The notes beneath the pieces are model-generated. The model ran no database searches and was not told the DNA's origin. It saw only the letters and a program-made list of their open reading frames with translations. A stretch of 64,000 bases of DNA from assembly GCA_025677815.1 (NCBI GenBank), contig JAIXMP010000008.1:1178001-1242000 (forward strand), read 5' to 3'. The position numbers and the translations under genes were made by a program. The stretch is from Phascolomyces articulosus (Eukaryota; Mucoromycota; Mucoromycetes; Mucorales; Lichtheimiaceae). Below, piece by piece: positions 25,110 through 38,931 of this stretch. The stretch's first letter is position 1; every line of letters begins with the position of its first letter.

Positions 25110-27552
25110 ATGCCTACCAACTCGATTTCAGGAACGGACGAGAACGAGAATGATCTCACCATAACCTCGAACAACCAATATCAATTAGACATTGAAAAAG
25201 CAACAACAGATCTCGATATTGAAAAATCATCCAATTCCAATCAATTAAATGACAATCTGGATTCAAATGCATTAGAACGAATACACTCAGGTAATAAAAA
25301 CCGAGTTTTGAAACAATCGAATATTATGCAAATCCTTACTATCTCCTTCTTTCAAAGTAAGAATACGATGCTGAAATAAACTTTATATATATATACATAT
25401 ATATATTTATTATAGGTATGGATGAAGCAAGTATTCTTGAACCACCACCAATAGATGCGCTTGATGACATTCCTAACGGTGGCTATGGATGGTGAGTGTT
25501 ACTGAAACATGATACTTTAATGATGATTGAATAAAAGAGAAAAGTGATATTTTATAAAAAAAAAAAAAAAAAGAGTGAGAAAAAAAAAAGAGTGAGAAAC
25601 GTAATTCATTGCTGATTTTATTTTTTTCTGTACGACTCTAAAAACCTAGGTGTGTGGCTTTGGCCGGTTTCTTTGCAAACTTCGTGATGTTTGGACAGGC
25701 ATCAACGTGGGGGTCCGTATATACTGATAAATATTTCAAAAATCCAAGGATGATAGTATCATACATATAAAGAGCAATACTCATTTATTCTGCCATCCAT
25801 TATTTTTTATAGTGTTCTATCACAAGCCTATGCAACAAGTACTTTGGAAGGCAAAGCATCTACTTTGGAATTAATGACCATTGGATCACTTATCAACGTT
25901 GGTTTGAACGTGTTTTCTCCTGTCAGTGTTTTACTTGCTCGATTTGGTACACGTTTTACTTATGCAGTGGGAAGCTTTTTCACATGTCTTGCACTTATGT
26001 TGGCTGGGTTCAGTACAGAAGTTTGGCATTTATATTTGACCCAAGGTTTACTTTTTGGATTTGGCGCATCATTTCTTTATATGGTAATTTTCATGCATGG
26101 ATTTCATTTGTAATGAAATTAACTGATGTGTTCGTTTGTACATATATAATTATATAGTCCATTGCTTCTGTTATTCCACAATGGTTAGTATTATTAGGAG
26201 TAAATTTGTAATTGGCAAATTTAGATATTGGATTTTGTCAAACTCAAAAATATTTATATATCATTGATCTTTTTTTATTATTATTATTCAAAAAGGTTTA
26301 CTACAAGGCGTGCGACTGCCATGGGCATCAGTTCCGCTGGTACAGGTATGCATTATATTACTTTAAACGTGATTTTTATATATAATGGGGTTGACATTAT
26401 TTATTTCTTCTTTATTTTGAAAGGATTGGGAGGATTGGCACTCAGTCCATTGGTAAGTAATCAACTATTTATCAATTTTTTTTTGATTGTCAAAAAATAA
26501 CAAGCAATGAATAATATCATTCTCATCGGAAATCATTACTATTATTGCATAATATAGACTAATTATTTAATTGAAAAATACGGAATCCCATGGGCGTATA
26601 GAATCCTTGGATTTTTTTCATTGGGAATTTGTATTGTTGGCACCATTTTGGTAAAAGATCGTTTACCTAGTTCTTACCGCAAGAAGCAGCCAATCAAGTC
26701 ACCAATTCAATTATCATTATTTAAAATGACAGATTTTAACTTATGGCTGTTAGGATCTGTCGTAGCATTATTTGGATATTTAGCTCCTATATTTTATTTG
26801 CCTAGTAAGTAGAGTGAATTTGATTTTTTTTTTCAAACGACAAAAAAGTGGATGGAAGTATAAATAATGGTAACAGTGGTTTCATTTAATTATATTTTAT
26901 AAACTCGAAGCCTAAACAATGCTGAACTTATTTTTTTTGTCCCAATATAACACTAATTGTAGAATATGCTGCTGATATTGGATTAAGCCCTACTGACGGA
27001 TCTAATCTCCTATCTATTTTATTGGCATTTGGTGCTATGGCTCGTCTTGGATTAGGATTTATTGCGGATAAGATTGGTCGATTAAATATGTTCATTATTG
27101 CATCTGCAATATCCGGTGTATTTTCGTTTGTTATTTGGCCATTCGCTACTTCATATGGTGTCTTGGTTGTTTTTTGTATATTATGGGGAAGTACTGGAGG
27201 GATGTACTACGCATTGGTATGTTGATTGTTATGATTTAGTATCATTACTATAAATTTTATTAGTGGCTAATGTTATTGTTCTTTTTTTTTTTTTAAAAAA
27301 AAATAGGCCGCACCCATTACAGCAAGTGTTGTTGGTATGGAAAAGTTATCTGCAGGATTATCAATTGCATTTCTGATGAGTGCTATTGCTGCCATGGGTA
27401 CACCTATTTCTGCAGCAATTCAACAAGCAACGCCAAATAATGGATACCTTGGCATTCAAATGTTTGATGGTGCTGTTTATGTGTTAGGAGCCATGATTTG
27501 TTTATATCTAAAGTTGCGATTGACGAACTGGTCGCTCTTTGCAAAATATTAA
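25110..27552 (+). CDS. monocarboxylate-transporter-like MFS permease
   Basis: Membrane transporter of the major facilitator superfamily, MCT/MCH type; substrate unknown. Ten exons (25110-25290, 25416-25491, 25650-25712, 25813-26083, 26158-26183, 26296-26345, 26424-26452, 26558-26804, 26963-27216, 27307-27552) close in frame to 480 residues. After a polar cytosolic N-terminus of about 85 residues comes the family signature IPNGGYGW followed by hydrophobic helix 1 and the QASTWGVLSQAYATS loop. Further recognisable parts are TYAVGSFFTCLALMLAGFS, the central RRATAMGISSAGTGLGG segment, a hydrophilic mid-loop (VKDRLPSSYRKKQPIK), and FIADKIGRLN in the second half. About twelve hydrophobic helices are expected. 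Two exons are only 26 and 29 nt, so automatic gene finders may break this model. Both donors GTTAGT and GTCCGT are used. Confidence 0.9.
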
Positions 27553-30500
27553 AAACGATGATGAACAAACTTTCATCATTTATGTTACATAAAAACCCTC
27601 AATCTTAGCATACCCTCATCGAATTAGTTATCTTTATCACTTTTGTTGTGGATTGAAAATATCAATTATAGATTCCTTTTTTATCTTCACATATACTAGC
27701 AGAGCACTATTTTGTAATTTTCTATATTTTATATCTATTTAATTAATATCAAAAATAATAAAGAGTATTACTATGTGCACTGCAATTTTTTTTAACTTGA
27801 GTATCTTCGAAAAAAGCAGTGTGCAGGTAATTTCATAATAATAAAAAACGCACTACTTTTTCTTTATTTGGTGTACCAAACACCGCTTTCCATCAGTAAT
27901 ATATATATATTAATATTTAGTAACATATATTTCTTTAAGCATAAAAAAAATATATAAAGCGATGGTGCCACTTTATTATTTGTAAAAAAAAGCATATAAA
28001 TAAAATATAAAGATCACGACGCGATGTCATTTATTATACCAACTTTATTACGGTATGAAAACTTCAATAGAAAAAATAAAAATAATGCATCGACTACAGT
28101 TGATATACTTTAATATTCCACTCTATAAAGATTGTTGTTACGTATACTAAATATATCAAAAGCACACTTTACTTTCTTCTTCGAGAAATGAAATATGATA
28201 TATATTTTTCTCTCGTAGTCTCTCCCTTCAATGAATAATTGATAAGCAACCATTTATTAACATTTGAGAATAAAACGTTATTATGAAAGACATCGTCATA
28301 TAAAATACAGCCTTGTTTTCCAATACTCATTTTTTCTCGGGTATCGGAAGAAAAAGAAGTGTTCTTGTCACACACCATCAGATAGAAAGTATAACAAATT
28401 ACATCATTTGAAATTCATCATCAGTTTAATAATACTATCGTCCTTTATCATTTTAACTTCTTTGCTTGCCGTTAGGTCATATCCATAAGGTAATCAAATG
28501 TACTGCCGTAGAGAAGAGGGATAAAGAAGGGAATGTGAGATCATTATAAATGTGCCAACGGAACAAATAAAATAAAAAAAGAATCGCTTGCCAACTAAGA
28601 GACCACAGGGCCCTTCCTCGGTGTATGGAAATTCGGCTGCCATGCAACTTTAATACAAAAAATCGACAAAAAAAAACACCAATACAACACAGCATTATAG
28701 CACCCGGGATGGCAAATGTATAGTTTTCTTGTAGATCTGTACTGTAAAACCACTATAGCTTGTTCGTCACCCCTTTTTGCGCTATACCTGGAGTCGTCTT
28801 CTGAAATAATCAACAAGCAAGGATTCTAACAATACCGCATTGAATTATAAAAGCTGGGTTTTATAAACAGTATGTAGATAAAAAAAACCCCGAATGTTCA
28901 TCGCCTAGTATAACAACCCAACAGTATACCAAGGATATGGCTCACTAACAGTGGCACAATGATTCACATGGAGGAGAGGAGAAAGAAAAAAACAATAGAG
29001 ACTTCGTTCCAATTGTAGTAATTTAATTCCTTCTAATGAAATATTACCATAAACAGAAAAAATATGATAATAAATAAGAATGTAGAATAAAAACAGAGTC
29101 ATTGACACCATTAAATAATAGAAATGTCAAAATATCGTTTTATGCGCATTGCTGCTCTTTTGGCAGTACTTTCTCCGCCAAGCCAATCAGGTTTCTCCAA
29201 TCTCTCGGTAGAATAGATCATCCGTAACGTTATGCACATTACGCCATGACAGTGAACACTGCAAGAGATGAATAAAGTGTTAGCTTTCATAAGTAGTTGA
29301 GCAACTATGGCTATGTGTTATGTACATTTGTAATAAATAAAGTTTAATTGTTTGTGAAAGGAAATGTGCATTTTTTTTTAGAATGATCTTTTTAATAATC
29401 GTTAAAAAACTACTATGTGAAGAAGAAAGGAGCATTTAGTTACTTTGTGTTTCGAATATGTAAATCAAGTTTGTTTTTTATTATTACTGCACAATTATAA
29501 AAGGTTAAGAGGGAAAAATATCTCATTGAAAAAAAATCTTTTAAATGAAATCACGTCAAGAATGGAAATAAATCAAATATTATTGTATACTGTTGCTATT
29601 ACAATGGCCCGCATTGCGGTAATAAAAGAATAAAGGTGTTTATTACATGTGATTCGATTAATTAATTAAGCATCTCAAGAAAGAACATGACATATTCGTT
29701 TTACATTTATGGAAAGGTTTTTTTTTGTTTGCAACTATATAATAACTTGGAAGACCAGAACTGCAAAGTCAATGCTGTACATACGCGATTCCACGGTAAT
29801 GGCACTTCCATACACACAAGTTACTTATCCTATATAAATAAGTCAATTACCTGACTGAATATAAGCAGTAGAATAAAGGTATTATTTGTGGACAAAACTT
29901 ACAAAAGAATGTTGCGAAGTAATTTTTTTTTTTTTGCTGTAACCGTCAAAGTCTCATACTTCCTCAATTCTAATATTCATATATGATATCTCTAAAACAG
30001 GATAGTATGTCAAGCATCGATATACATGGATAAGAGAAAGTAAAACTATAGTAAGGGAAAGTTATATACGTTTTGAATATAGAAACATAAATATGTGCGT
30101 GGTATTCTAGTAAATATGGATTTTCTAGTGTGTAAACTTCCATATATTAATAATCTGTTGAGCACTATGCGCGCTACAATTTTGAAAAAAAGTGAAGTAT
30201 TATCTATTATAATCATGACGAAATCTTTGGTGCATTTAATAAATTTCTAGAGTTTTTGATTGTTCCTAAAGGTAAATATAGAAATAATAACGTTGAGTAC
30301 TACCATGCAACTTACTATTTATACTTAAATCGTTATATAAAAAGATTGTTGAACTCAACAATCTTACATCATATGAAACCCAAAAACGGAACAGAAAACC
30401 CCTATGATGATATCTATATACATTCCCTGATTATTATCAGTAGCCAATAATGTTTATTTGCAAGGCTATAGAAGATACATTTTTGCTGAATAAAATATAT

Positions 30501-33500
30501 AATTATATGTGTGTGTATGTGTGTTGTGTTCCTGTCAATGAACGCAGAATTCCATACGGCAAGACGAAATGACGAATCTTGTTGGGTAGTACTATGGAAG
30601 AGAACGAACCTCAACATTCAAAAGTAGCTGTTTTTAACAATAAAAATAGAACCACAGTTGCCCATTAGAGGAGTTAACGTTGATAGTCGAATGATTATAG
30701 CTACTTCACGGCAAAATTGTTGAATAAGCTTCCAGAGGGCTAATAATGGTATCTTTTGTATAAATAAATACGGAGTAATTACAGCCATTGCCATTCTGAT
30801 AATGGAAAAATCAGAATATACTTTGATTCTTTTTGAAGATAGCCTTACAGTATTTTCTTTGGTGGTGATACTTAGCCCTTCGGATAGGTTTCCGTCGCTG
30901 CTAACATATGGCCGAAGAACAGGGAAGAGTTGGAATTCCATCTTTTCCTATTTGTTACTTAAACAAAAAGCCACTTCTAAACAAGGAATAAAAGTAAAAG
31001 TCTACAAGAAACGATATACATTACTATAGCCAATAGTATTGATATTCTATGGCATGAGGGGGCTGATGAAAAAAGAGATCAACAACTATTAATATTATTA
31101 TTAATAAACAGAAAAATAATAATAGTATAGAGACGATCCATTGTAATAAAAAAAAGCTTAAAATGTTGGGTTTAACCTGTATCAGCCACATGTAACACAA
31201 AATGCTACGGATTACAAGTAACGTGTGTGGATTCGGCTCATTCTAACTACATCTACCCCTATAATTGGCACCAGCCCAAACTTCAGATGACTTGCGACTA
31301 TCGCCTATTTTCTCATAATGCATGATTTTATACAAATGTTTGAAACTTAATAGGAGTAGCAAAATGAAATCATTTATGTTTTGATTGCTTCTTGAGTTTC
31401 CATTACTACTGATTCAAAATACACATGGTAACTTATAAAAAGAGTTTGGAGTCAAGAATCCGCAAGACTATTTTTTACCATAATTCTATTTTAAGAATTC
31501 TGTTTTATTAAGTACGTATAACAATATTTATTAGCTGTTAGCAAAAATAAAAACAATATTAATATATTCGGATTGACCGAGCTACGGAGAACTAGAAGAA
31601 AAAGGAAACGGAATCAAGGTTTTGATAGATATAGTAAAATACTTCACTTTGGAAAGCTATTATACTATGGAGGCTTGGCCTTTGAAAAACCTTTATCTAA
31701 CTTAAAGGAGTGATATATAAATACATGTAGATGTTTTGTTATTTCATTAATAAAAGAAGTAAGGCTTCTGTCATGGGTCCTATATATAAAAAGTGCTTAT
31801 TGGAAATATTCTTTTGTCATACACATCTGATCCTTGAATGTCAAGCTGACAAAACCCCGCACGCACAGGGTTGTCCAAATCCAGTGCTGGATAGTGACAC
31901 AAAAGAGAAAAGTGCCATGTATAGTAGTTACAAAAGGTACAGTTGACACTTCTAGAAATAAGCGGGAAAAGGATCTTTATAACAACAATGTGAGATCATA
32001 ATTTAAATTGTGTACTCGTACAAGAATGATGAAATCCATATATATATATATAAAATCTAATAATAACTTTTGATGCGATGTGGATCATTTTACCGCGGCG
32101 GTGCATGGAAAATTATGCTTGTAACTTGATGGATGATGATTACCCACGTATTCAAATCATATTTATTATTTAATAATTATAAATCCAATTATTAACCAAC
32201 ATTGCACGTTGACAGTTGACTTTTTTTCTTCATTTTACGCAGCAAGTCTTGAAATATACTATACATCGATAAGATGAGAGAAAACAAACATAGTTTACAC
32301 AACCCCAACTCAAATAATAATAATAATAATAATGGTAAAATGAGTATATGAGTGTGTTACTTTTCTAAAGACATGTTCTATCATTAGGTACGTTTGTGCA
32401 ATCTCTATTGCTTAGAGATCACGCATACCGTCAATTTATCCTGTACACATACAAAATAATATCGATACAAAGATGGTATAATGATAAGCTATCTCATAGA
32501 AACAAAACGCCCCATCCAATTATTATATATTATCGGATATACTACTACGACTACTATTACTACTACTACTATATATTACATTTATTATTATATAATGTGA
32601 ATCACAAAGTATCACGTAATGGTAGTAGTTTAAATAAAGGGAATCGTTGGCAAATGGTTGCCATTGTATTATAATAATTGTTTAACCATTTTGTACGCTC
32701 CTCTCTATCATGGTTAATAAATACAGTCGCACATGTTTCCCTCAAAAGTATAGGCGCCCATTTTTTAAGGGTTCCTTCTCGATATGATATGGAGCTATTT
32801 TTTCTTCTTCAACTGCCGGCTATAGACCCTATTGTCGCGGAGTTGTGGTTGTTTACAATGGCAATATTCTGTTCTTATATTCTGGGACTATCGTCGGATA
32901 ATATATATCTCAGTCTTCAGCAGTGACAGATTTTTTTTTGTTTTCATAGGGAACATCAATTATAAAGATGATAGGAAGTCTAGCCTTATATCTGTTTCAC
33001 GATTCTTTAATTATATTTAATTATATTCTCTCGAAAAATCAATGCCATGCAAAAAAGGTCGATCTTTATTTTGTTTTTGTTATTTTTTTTCCATTCTATT
33101 TTCTCACACAATATACATCCATCCAAAAAATAAGGAAAGTGAACAAAGATAACCAGAAAAGGGGAAATAAAGGTAGTACCAAGAATAGTCAAAATCACCC
33201 AAAGTTATCGAATTAATACTCTAAAGATTCCATTTGTGCTCCCAAATAATTATTGAATTAGGTAGTAACTTGAATAAAAAAGAAAAAAAATAGCGAATTA
33301 CCTATCATAATAATGGATGAAAGGGTAAATAGGAAAAAAAAAAGAGAGAGAGAGAAAGATTACTAGTTAAATATTGTTAAGGTGTGGAACGTTAAAGAAA
33401 TGTTCTTGACGTTCTATAAAACTTTTTTTGATAAAAATAAACTAAATTTGGGTTGAAACCACGAGAAAAGGCAAAAAAATTGAGGAGGTTTTATATTTTA

Positions 33501-34420
33501 TGGTATAAATGGTAATAATCCCCTTTGCCGCGCCTTTTTTGATATATTATGGATAATTCCATCTAATTATTATTTTATTCATCATCAGCATATTGTTTAA
33601 ATAACTTCATTGATAGCTTTTTATCATCGCATCAATAGACTTTTTTTTTATCTAATAAAAGTTTCCGAAAATGAAAGAAAAACATGGATCACATTTTTAG
33701 TCTAGTGTTCATTTTTTTAATACAATTTAGAGCGGCCATAGCCAGAGGACGCCATTAAAAAAAGTTTAAACTCTATAAGAATTAAATATTGGATGCATAT
33801 AATTATATGCTTACAAAAAACATTTATAGCATCAATAACATCACATAGTACAGTTTAAATATCCCTTTCTAGGGAGTGGGCGGAGTGTAATGGATATACG
33901 TTTTTTCTTCCTTGAAAAAGTAAGAAAGTGCTCAGACAAGAATGAGGCTTCGATTACATTTATTTGCATTCAAACAAGAAAAAAAAATATACCTAAGCCA
34001 AAACGATAGTATGCATAAACGGAAAACTAAGATATAATTCTGGTTTACTTGACATGGAAACCAAAGATATATGCTTCATTTTTTGAAACAACATGAACAA
34101 CTGTTATTCACTAATCCTTATACCCAAAAAGTTTCTTCGTTTTCCGTGGCTCGTGCAACACGACTCCGGTCAATTGACGAGCTGGTTTATTCCTGGAATT
34201 CACAGGGTAACACCAAAAAATCCAAAATAAGCTCACATTTCCCCCAGCTCACACACTCAAGAGAATTGTTTTTCTATTTAAAGGTCCATAGTTTTGAAAA
34301 AACCGGGCGCCTCCCCTTCTTCTATTAAAAGCGTTGTATATCTGTTTTGTTTATCCCAAAACAACAACACAACACACACCACTTCGCCACTCATTTTCTA
34401 AAAATACATAAAAACTTTAG
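27553..34420. other. gene-poor AT-rich interval
   Basis: Almost 7 kb between the transporter and the chitin deacetylase gene. Open frames up to about 107 codons occur (for example minus strand 30,941-30,618 and plus strand 32,678-32,926), but none shows a family motif, a splice-consistent continuation or obvious selection for codon use. Patches of higher GC near 28.6, 29.2, 30.9 and 31.2 kb may be remains of old elements. I found no RNA gene. Confidence 0.5.
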
Positions 34421-34428
34421 TATAAATA
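34421..34428 (+). promoter_or_regulatory. TATA box of the chitin deacetylase gene
   Basis: A consensus TATAAATA lies 117 bp before the ATG of the downstream gene and is followed by a pyrimidine-rich leader. No competing TATA word of equal quality is close by. Confidence 0.55.
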
Positions 34429-34544
34429 CTACCATCATTCCAAGTTCCCTTTGATCTCGTTACTCTCCTTTTCTTACCTTATTATTATTATTATTACAAC
34501 TTTCCTACATATTACTTATCAACAACAACGACAATAATCGAATA

Positions 34545-35712
34545 ATGTTATCAAAACTCGTTCTCGCTGCTACACTCGGTTTTGCCGCAGTCAATGCTCA
34601 ATCAACTTTTCAATTCAGTGAAACTTTTCCTGAACCTTATGTCGTTCCTCAACCTAAGCAAGCATGGCTTGATTTGATCAGCAATGCTACTATTTCCAAT
34701 GCTCCTATTATCCAAGAATCTGGTGGTGGTAAGTACATTATACAGAGAAAGAACGAAGCATTGAAAAGCTCAATTGAAATTTTTTTAGAACACATTTACT
34801 CACTATAATGTAATATACCTTTGTTATTATATAGTTCTTCAACAACCTAGCAATGTTCAAGGCGATCCTAACTGCGTTTGGACGTTCACACAATGCTTAC
34901 GGGAAGATGATTTGCATACTTGTCCAGTTGGAAAGTTCTCTGTAACTTTCGATGACGGACCATCAGAATACACTCCAAAGCTTTTGGATTACCTTGATAG
35001 CATTAACGAAAAGGTCACCTTCTTTGTTGTTGGCGGACAAGTCATCCAATACCCTGAAATCTTGAAACGTGCCTATGATGCAGGTCATGAAATTGCCATG
35101 CATACCTGGTCCCATAGTTATATGACAACTTTGACCAACGAACAATTGGTTGCTGAACTCAAGTGGACTGAACAAGCTGTTTTTGAAGTTACTGGTCATT
35201 CACCTAAATTCATCCGTCCTCCTTTCGGTAACATCGATGACCGTGTTCGTGATATTTGCAAGGCTCTTGGTTTTACTCCCGTCATTTGGTCTGTTGATAC
35301 TAACGATTGGTATTTGAATGAACAATCTGGTTCTTTCAACCCTGATTGGATCAATGGAAATGTTACCCAATGGGCTTCTACTAACACTACCAGTGGTGGT
35401 ATGTCCTTGTCTCACGATTTGTATAATGTTACTGTCGATGCTGCTCTTGAATACTTGCCTATTCTTAGTGATGCCTTTGATCTTGAAACTGTTGGTCAGT
35501 GCAACAACCAACAAGCCTATAAGGAAGGTGCAGGTAACGTCAATGGTTCATCTACTGCTCAGCCTAGTGCCTCTACTAGCGCCTCGGCATCCGATTCCGA
35601 TTCTAGTGTTTCCGCCCAAGATGCCGATGACGAAAGCAGTGCCACCCGTGTATTTGCTACTGGTATGATTGGCTTTGTCCTTGCCGGTACTGCTGCTTTC
35701 TTGACTGCATAA
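34545..35712 (+). CDS. chitin deacetylase (CE4 polysaccharide deacetylase), secreted, probably GPI-anchored
   Basis: Removes acetyl groups from chitin to make chitosan, a main wall polymer of mucoralean fungi. Two exons (34545-34728, 34835-35712) give 353 residues. An N-terminal signal peptide (LVLAATLGFAAVNAQ) is cleaved near residue 19. The CE4 catalytic motifs are intact: motif 1 TFDDGPS with Asp101/Asp102, the metal-binding motif HTWSH (His151, His155), motif 3 RPPFG (189-193), and motif 4 around WSVDTNDW. The C-terminus has a Ser/Ala/Asp-rich spacer followed by a hydrophobic tail (FATGMIGFVLAGTAAFLTA), as expected for a GPI signal. A TATA box and pyrimidine-rich leader precede it. Coding sequence is richer in C than its surroundings, suggesting good expression (inference). 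Confidence 0.95.
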
Positions 35713-38254
35713 AATAACAGTAAATTATTTAAATTTTCTTTTTTTTTATTCATTTGTTCATCCTTTTTCGTCATCTATCCATTCTTCTATTGTAATAATA
35801 TTTTGTATCACTTTTTTTCAATCCTCCTTTTTTAATCATTATTACTCCCAATCGAACCTCCCTCAAAAAAAAACATAATATACAAACAAGAAAAAAAGGG
35901 AGAGGGCATATTATAATCATATTTCTTCCATCCATATATACACATACACTCACACATATAAAATACATACAAGATTTTTTCTTGATACTTTTCTCTCATA
36001 TAACTCAACATTTTTCCAAAATCATGATTTAATATACTTTTTTTACACTTGTTTTTTTTTATAAATGTGTTTTTATTTACCAAACCTGTTTTTCTTTTGG
36101 AAGTCTTGGAATGAGGGGGCTATATATGTATTATATGTTTGTAAAACAAATGGAAGAACAAGAACTCATCATTCTGCATAGTGAACGTTACTTTGTTTTG
36201 GATGTAAGATCTATATTTATAAACAGATTGACATATGAAGTTTAGTTATTTTGACATTTTTAACAAACATGAATGATCATTTGATCTGGATACAAAGATA
36301 TAATTTTGGATACAAACCCAATGTCGCAATACTTATTAAAAGTTATTTTGGGTATTTATTTACTGAACAGTGATTTTCTGTGAAAAAATGTGTATATAAC
36401 AATTATATATACAATGATGTGGTATTATGCATAAAAAATGAATTGACTAAAAAGCAACAACCTTCATTTAGGCGAGAAGGAAATATGTACTCAACGCGAC
36501 ACTTTCACACAAGGTGTATATTATAAAAAGAGAACCTACATCTATTTCAAAGTACCTTTTTTATACTAGTTTTCTGATAAGGAGAAAAGAGTTGAGCGTT
36601 CTTGCGAAAAAAAGTGGTTTTAGAATCAGAAAATAGTCCTTTACCAATTAATAGAAAAACTGTCTATTACGATCTTAACAATCCAAACTTGACTATAGAA
36701 GATCAAGTATTAGTCCAATAATCGAAGCATCTTTTCTATTGTGTTCTACTACCCAAGTGAACAATTTATTCCTGAAACACAAGAGGTTAAGAGCAGCAAA
36801 ACTCCTTTTGATCACAATCGAATTTTCTCTATTTACACTTTTGGTTTCATGAAATCATATGCAAACAATCTAGAGGGGAGAAATTATGATGATGGACGAA
36901 TAAGACAGTTTAACGTTCTCAAACAAGAATGTGGATCTCTGCATTAGCATTAGCATTGACACCTTTCGTCGGCGCTTGTTGCACTGTTTATCAAGTAGAT
37001 CATATAAAATGGGTACTGCGATGATAACTGCCTAATCAACTTGAAGTACGTGCTCCGGAAAGAAAACATTAGTAGAGCTGTATTATGCTAGAGATCTTGA
37101 CTTCGATTAATATAGATATGGGAAAAAAATATATACCTACATAAATATGTATACCTAATCAGCAGGCTTTTTAATATCATTATAGTCCACTAATGATGAT
37201 TATATATTTTTACATTCAGGCATTTATATGGTTTGGCCCGAAAACCAATCGTGTTCACAACTACAAAAGAAAGTGCAATATATAAAACATAATTTTTTTT
37301 AATTATTTCCATTGGTATTATTAAATATTGGAATTATTTGTTTCTTTTACTAGGCACTACCATGAATGTGTACAGAAAATTTCTGCGAATATAGTATTTT
37401 AAGAGAGGATACTCTTAATACGTATCAGTATAGTTAGCACAAAGAAGACTCGCTATCATATGGTTTAAATTGCTTACTACCTGATCTTCGAGATTCCAAT
37501 TCCAATTTATTCTATACTGGTATATTATAAATCACTAATAACCAGAAACAGGTTTAGTCCAGATATCTCTTAAAATATGTCTTGTTATAGTATTATATAT
37601 CATGAAAAATAATTTTTGTTAATATCAAAATTTATCTCTTTTCAAATTATCTAATAAAGGCGAATTGATTGACGTTACTTTGGGTGGCAATACTCTTATA
37701 ATAGTGCTCGAAGTCAAGATTCAGGTTTTTTTAATGGTCTCTCAGTCGGATAAAAAGTTCAGTTGATCATGTTGGTGTTCCACAAAAAAGAAGTTTTTTA
37801 TTATGCAACAAACGTCAAACGAACCAAAAGGGAACAATATTCAATTTACCAGTATGGTAATATATACCAGATTCTTTTATTTTGGATACTCAACATCCTT
37901 TATAATATATGGATAACATTTAAACTCTTCTAACAACCCTCTTCTCTTATAAAATGAATCCTACTATCTTATTACTGTACTTTTACCTATCAGGCTTTTT
38001 TTATGATTTAAAAAAAAGAAAATAAAAAAATTGGGAGCTATAAAAGAGCATCTTCATATTTAATGAGTAGTAAAAAAAAAGAGCCGAAAAAAAATAAATG
38101 TGGTATAGTAGTGTTATGAGGATAGATCAACTACAGAGAAATTGTTTGTGTTAAATGATGCTTATTTAGGAGCAAAGTCTATAAAAATTAGTTACATAAA
38201 AACATTAGTATTGTTCATTTTTGATATTTGCCATGCCCTGAATAGTTCATTAAA
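35713..38254. other. intergenic, no gene seen
   Basis: The first 350 bp are the T-rich 3' flank of the chitin deacetylase gene. Beyond about 36.1 kb it is unique AT-rich DNA. One plus-strand frame at 36,741-36,947 looks mildly coding-like but has no continuation or recognisable motif. Confidence 0.5.
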
Positions 38255-38763
38255 TTATTTACCTGGGAAACATTCTTTAACGGTCTTGCCATGCTTACTA
38301 TCAGCATGTTGTAACAACCTATTAATAAGTAATGAAAGTTTAGTTTGTATATATTATGAAACAATAGTGATGATAGAGAAAGCATTTATCAATTGGGAAA
38401 TCCACTTACAATTTTTCACTGGCAGTAGTAAGAAATGTTTGAAAGCAAGTCTTGCAAACAATGTTCTTGGCGGCATTATTCTATATATTATTATTAGGAT
38501 ATTAGAACCAAATTCATAAAGCAATAGCCTCGTCTTGTTACTGCACATTTCTCCTTCCATAATTCCTTAATCCATTATTTTGCCTTCCAAAAACAAAAAC
38601 TTTACCACTTTGAGCTGGGAAGTAGGACCCTTCTTTTGGTCCTTGGCGTTACGTTCACGCTTCATTTGTGCCTTAGCTCCCTAAATAATGGCAATGGTGG
38701 TTAATTTAGCTCATTTTATAATGCAAGTAAATGTTAATGTAAATAAATACTAACGTTGCCCAT
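38255..38763 (-). CDS. small zinc-finger protein of the At2g23090 / 4F5-like family
   Basis: Four tiny exons (38763-38755, 38680-38606, 38480-38410, 38318-38255) join in frame to 72 residues. The N-terminal half is the highly conserved basic motif MGNGAKAQMKRERNAKD followed by QKKGPTSQLKV, as in small EDRK-rich/4F5-type proteins. The C-terminal half holds one zinc finger: VCKTCFQTF gives the two cysteines, and HADSKHGKT gives the two histidines, ending CFPGK. Length and both halves fit the family exactly. Function is not established. All introns are GT-AG (GTTAGT, GTAAAG, GTAAGT donors). Exon 1 codes for just three residues, so gene finders easily miss this gene; a spurious 125-codon plus-strand frame covers its last two exons. 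It lies 168 bp past the end of the PMT gene, same strand. Confidence 0.9.
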
Positions 38764-38931
38764 GATTGTTTATTAAAAATTAAGTAAAGAAGTACAATTG
38801 AAAAAAGAAAAAAAAAAGAAATTTTTTTTATCTTCTAAAAAAGTTTATTTAGCGACGACCACAGACGACCGTCCCACCACTCTTGCGCCACATACACCTC
38901 TTTGATTTTCAAGAAGCGTATCCCGTCCATT

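Noticed and set aside
34071..34328. 85-codon plus-strand frame before the chitin deacetylase gene
   Set aside because: Lies in the promoter upstream of the TATA box; no motif and no splice link to the gene.
38142..38519. 125-codon plus-strand frame
   Set aside because: It covers exons 3 and 4 of the small zinc-finger gene on the other strand, shows no motif of its own and has poor composition.
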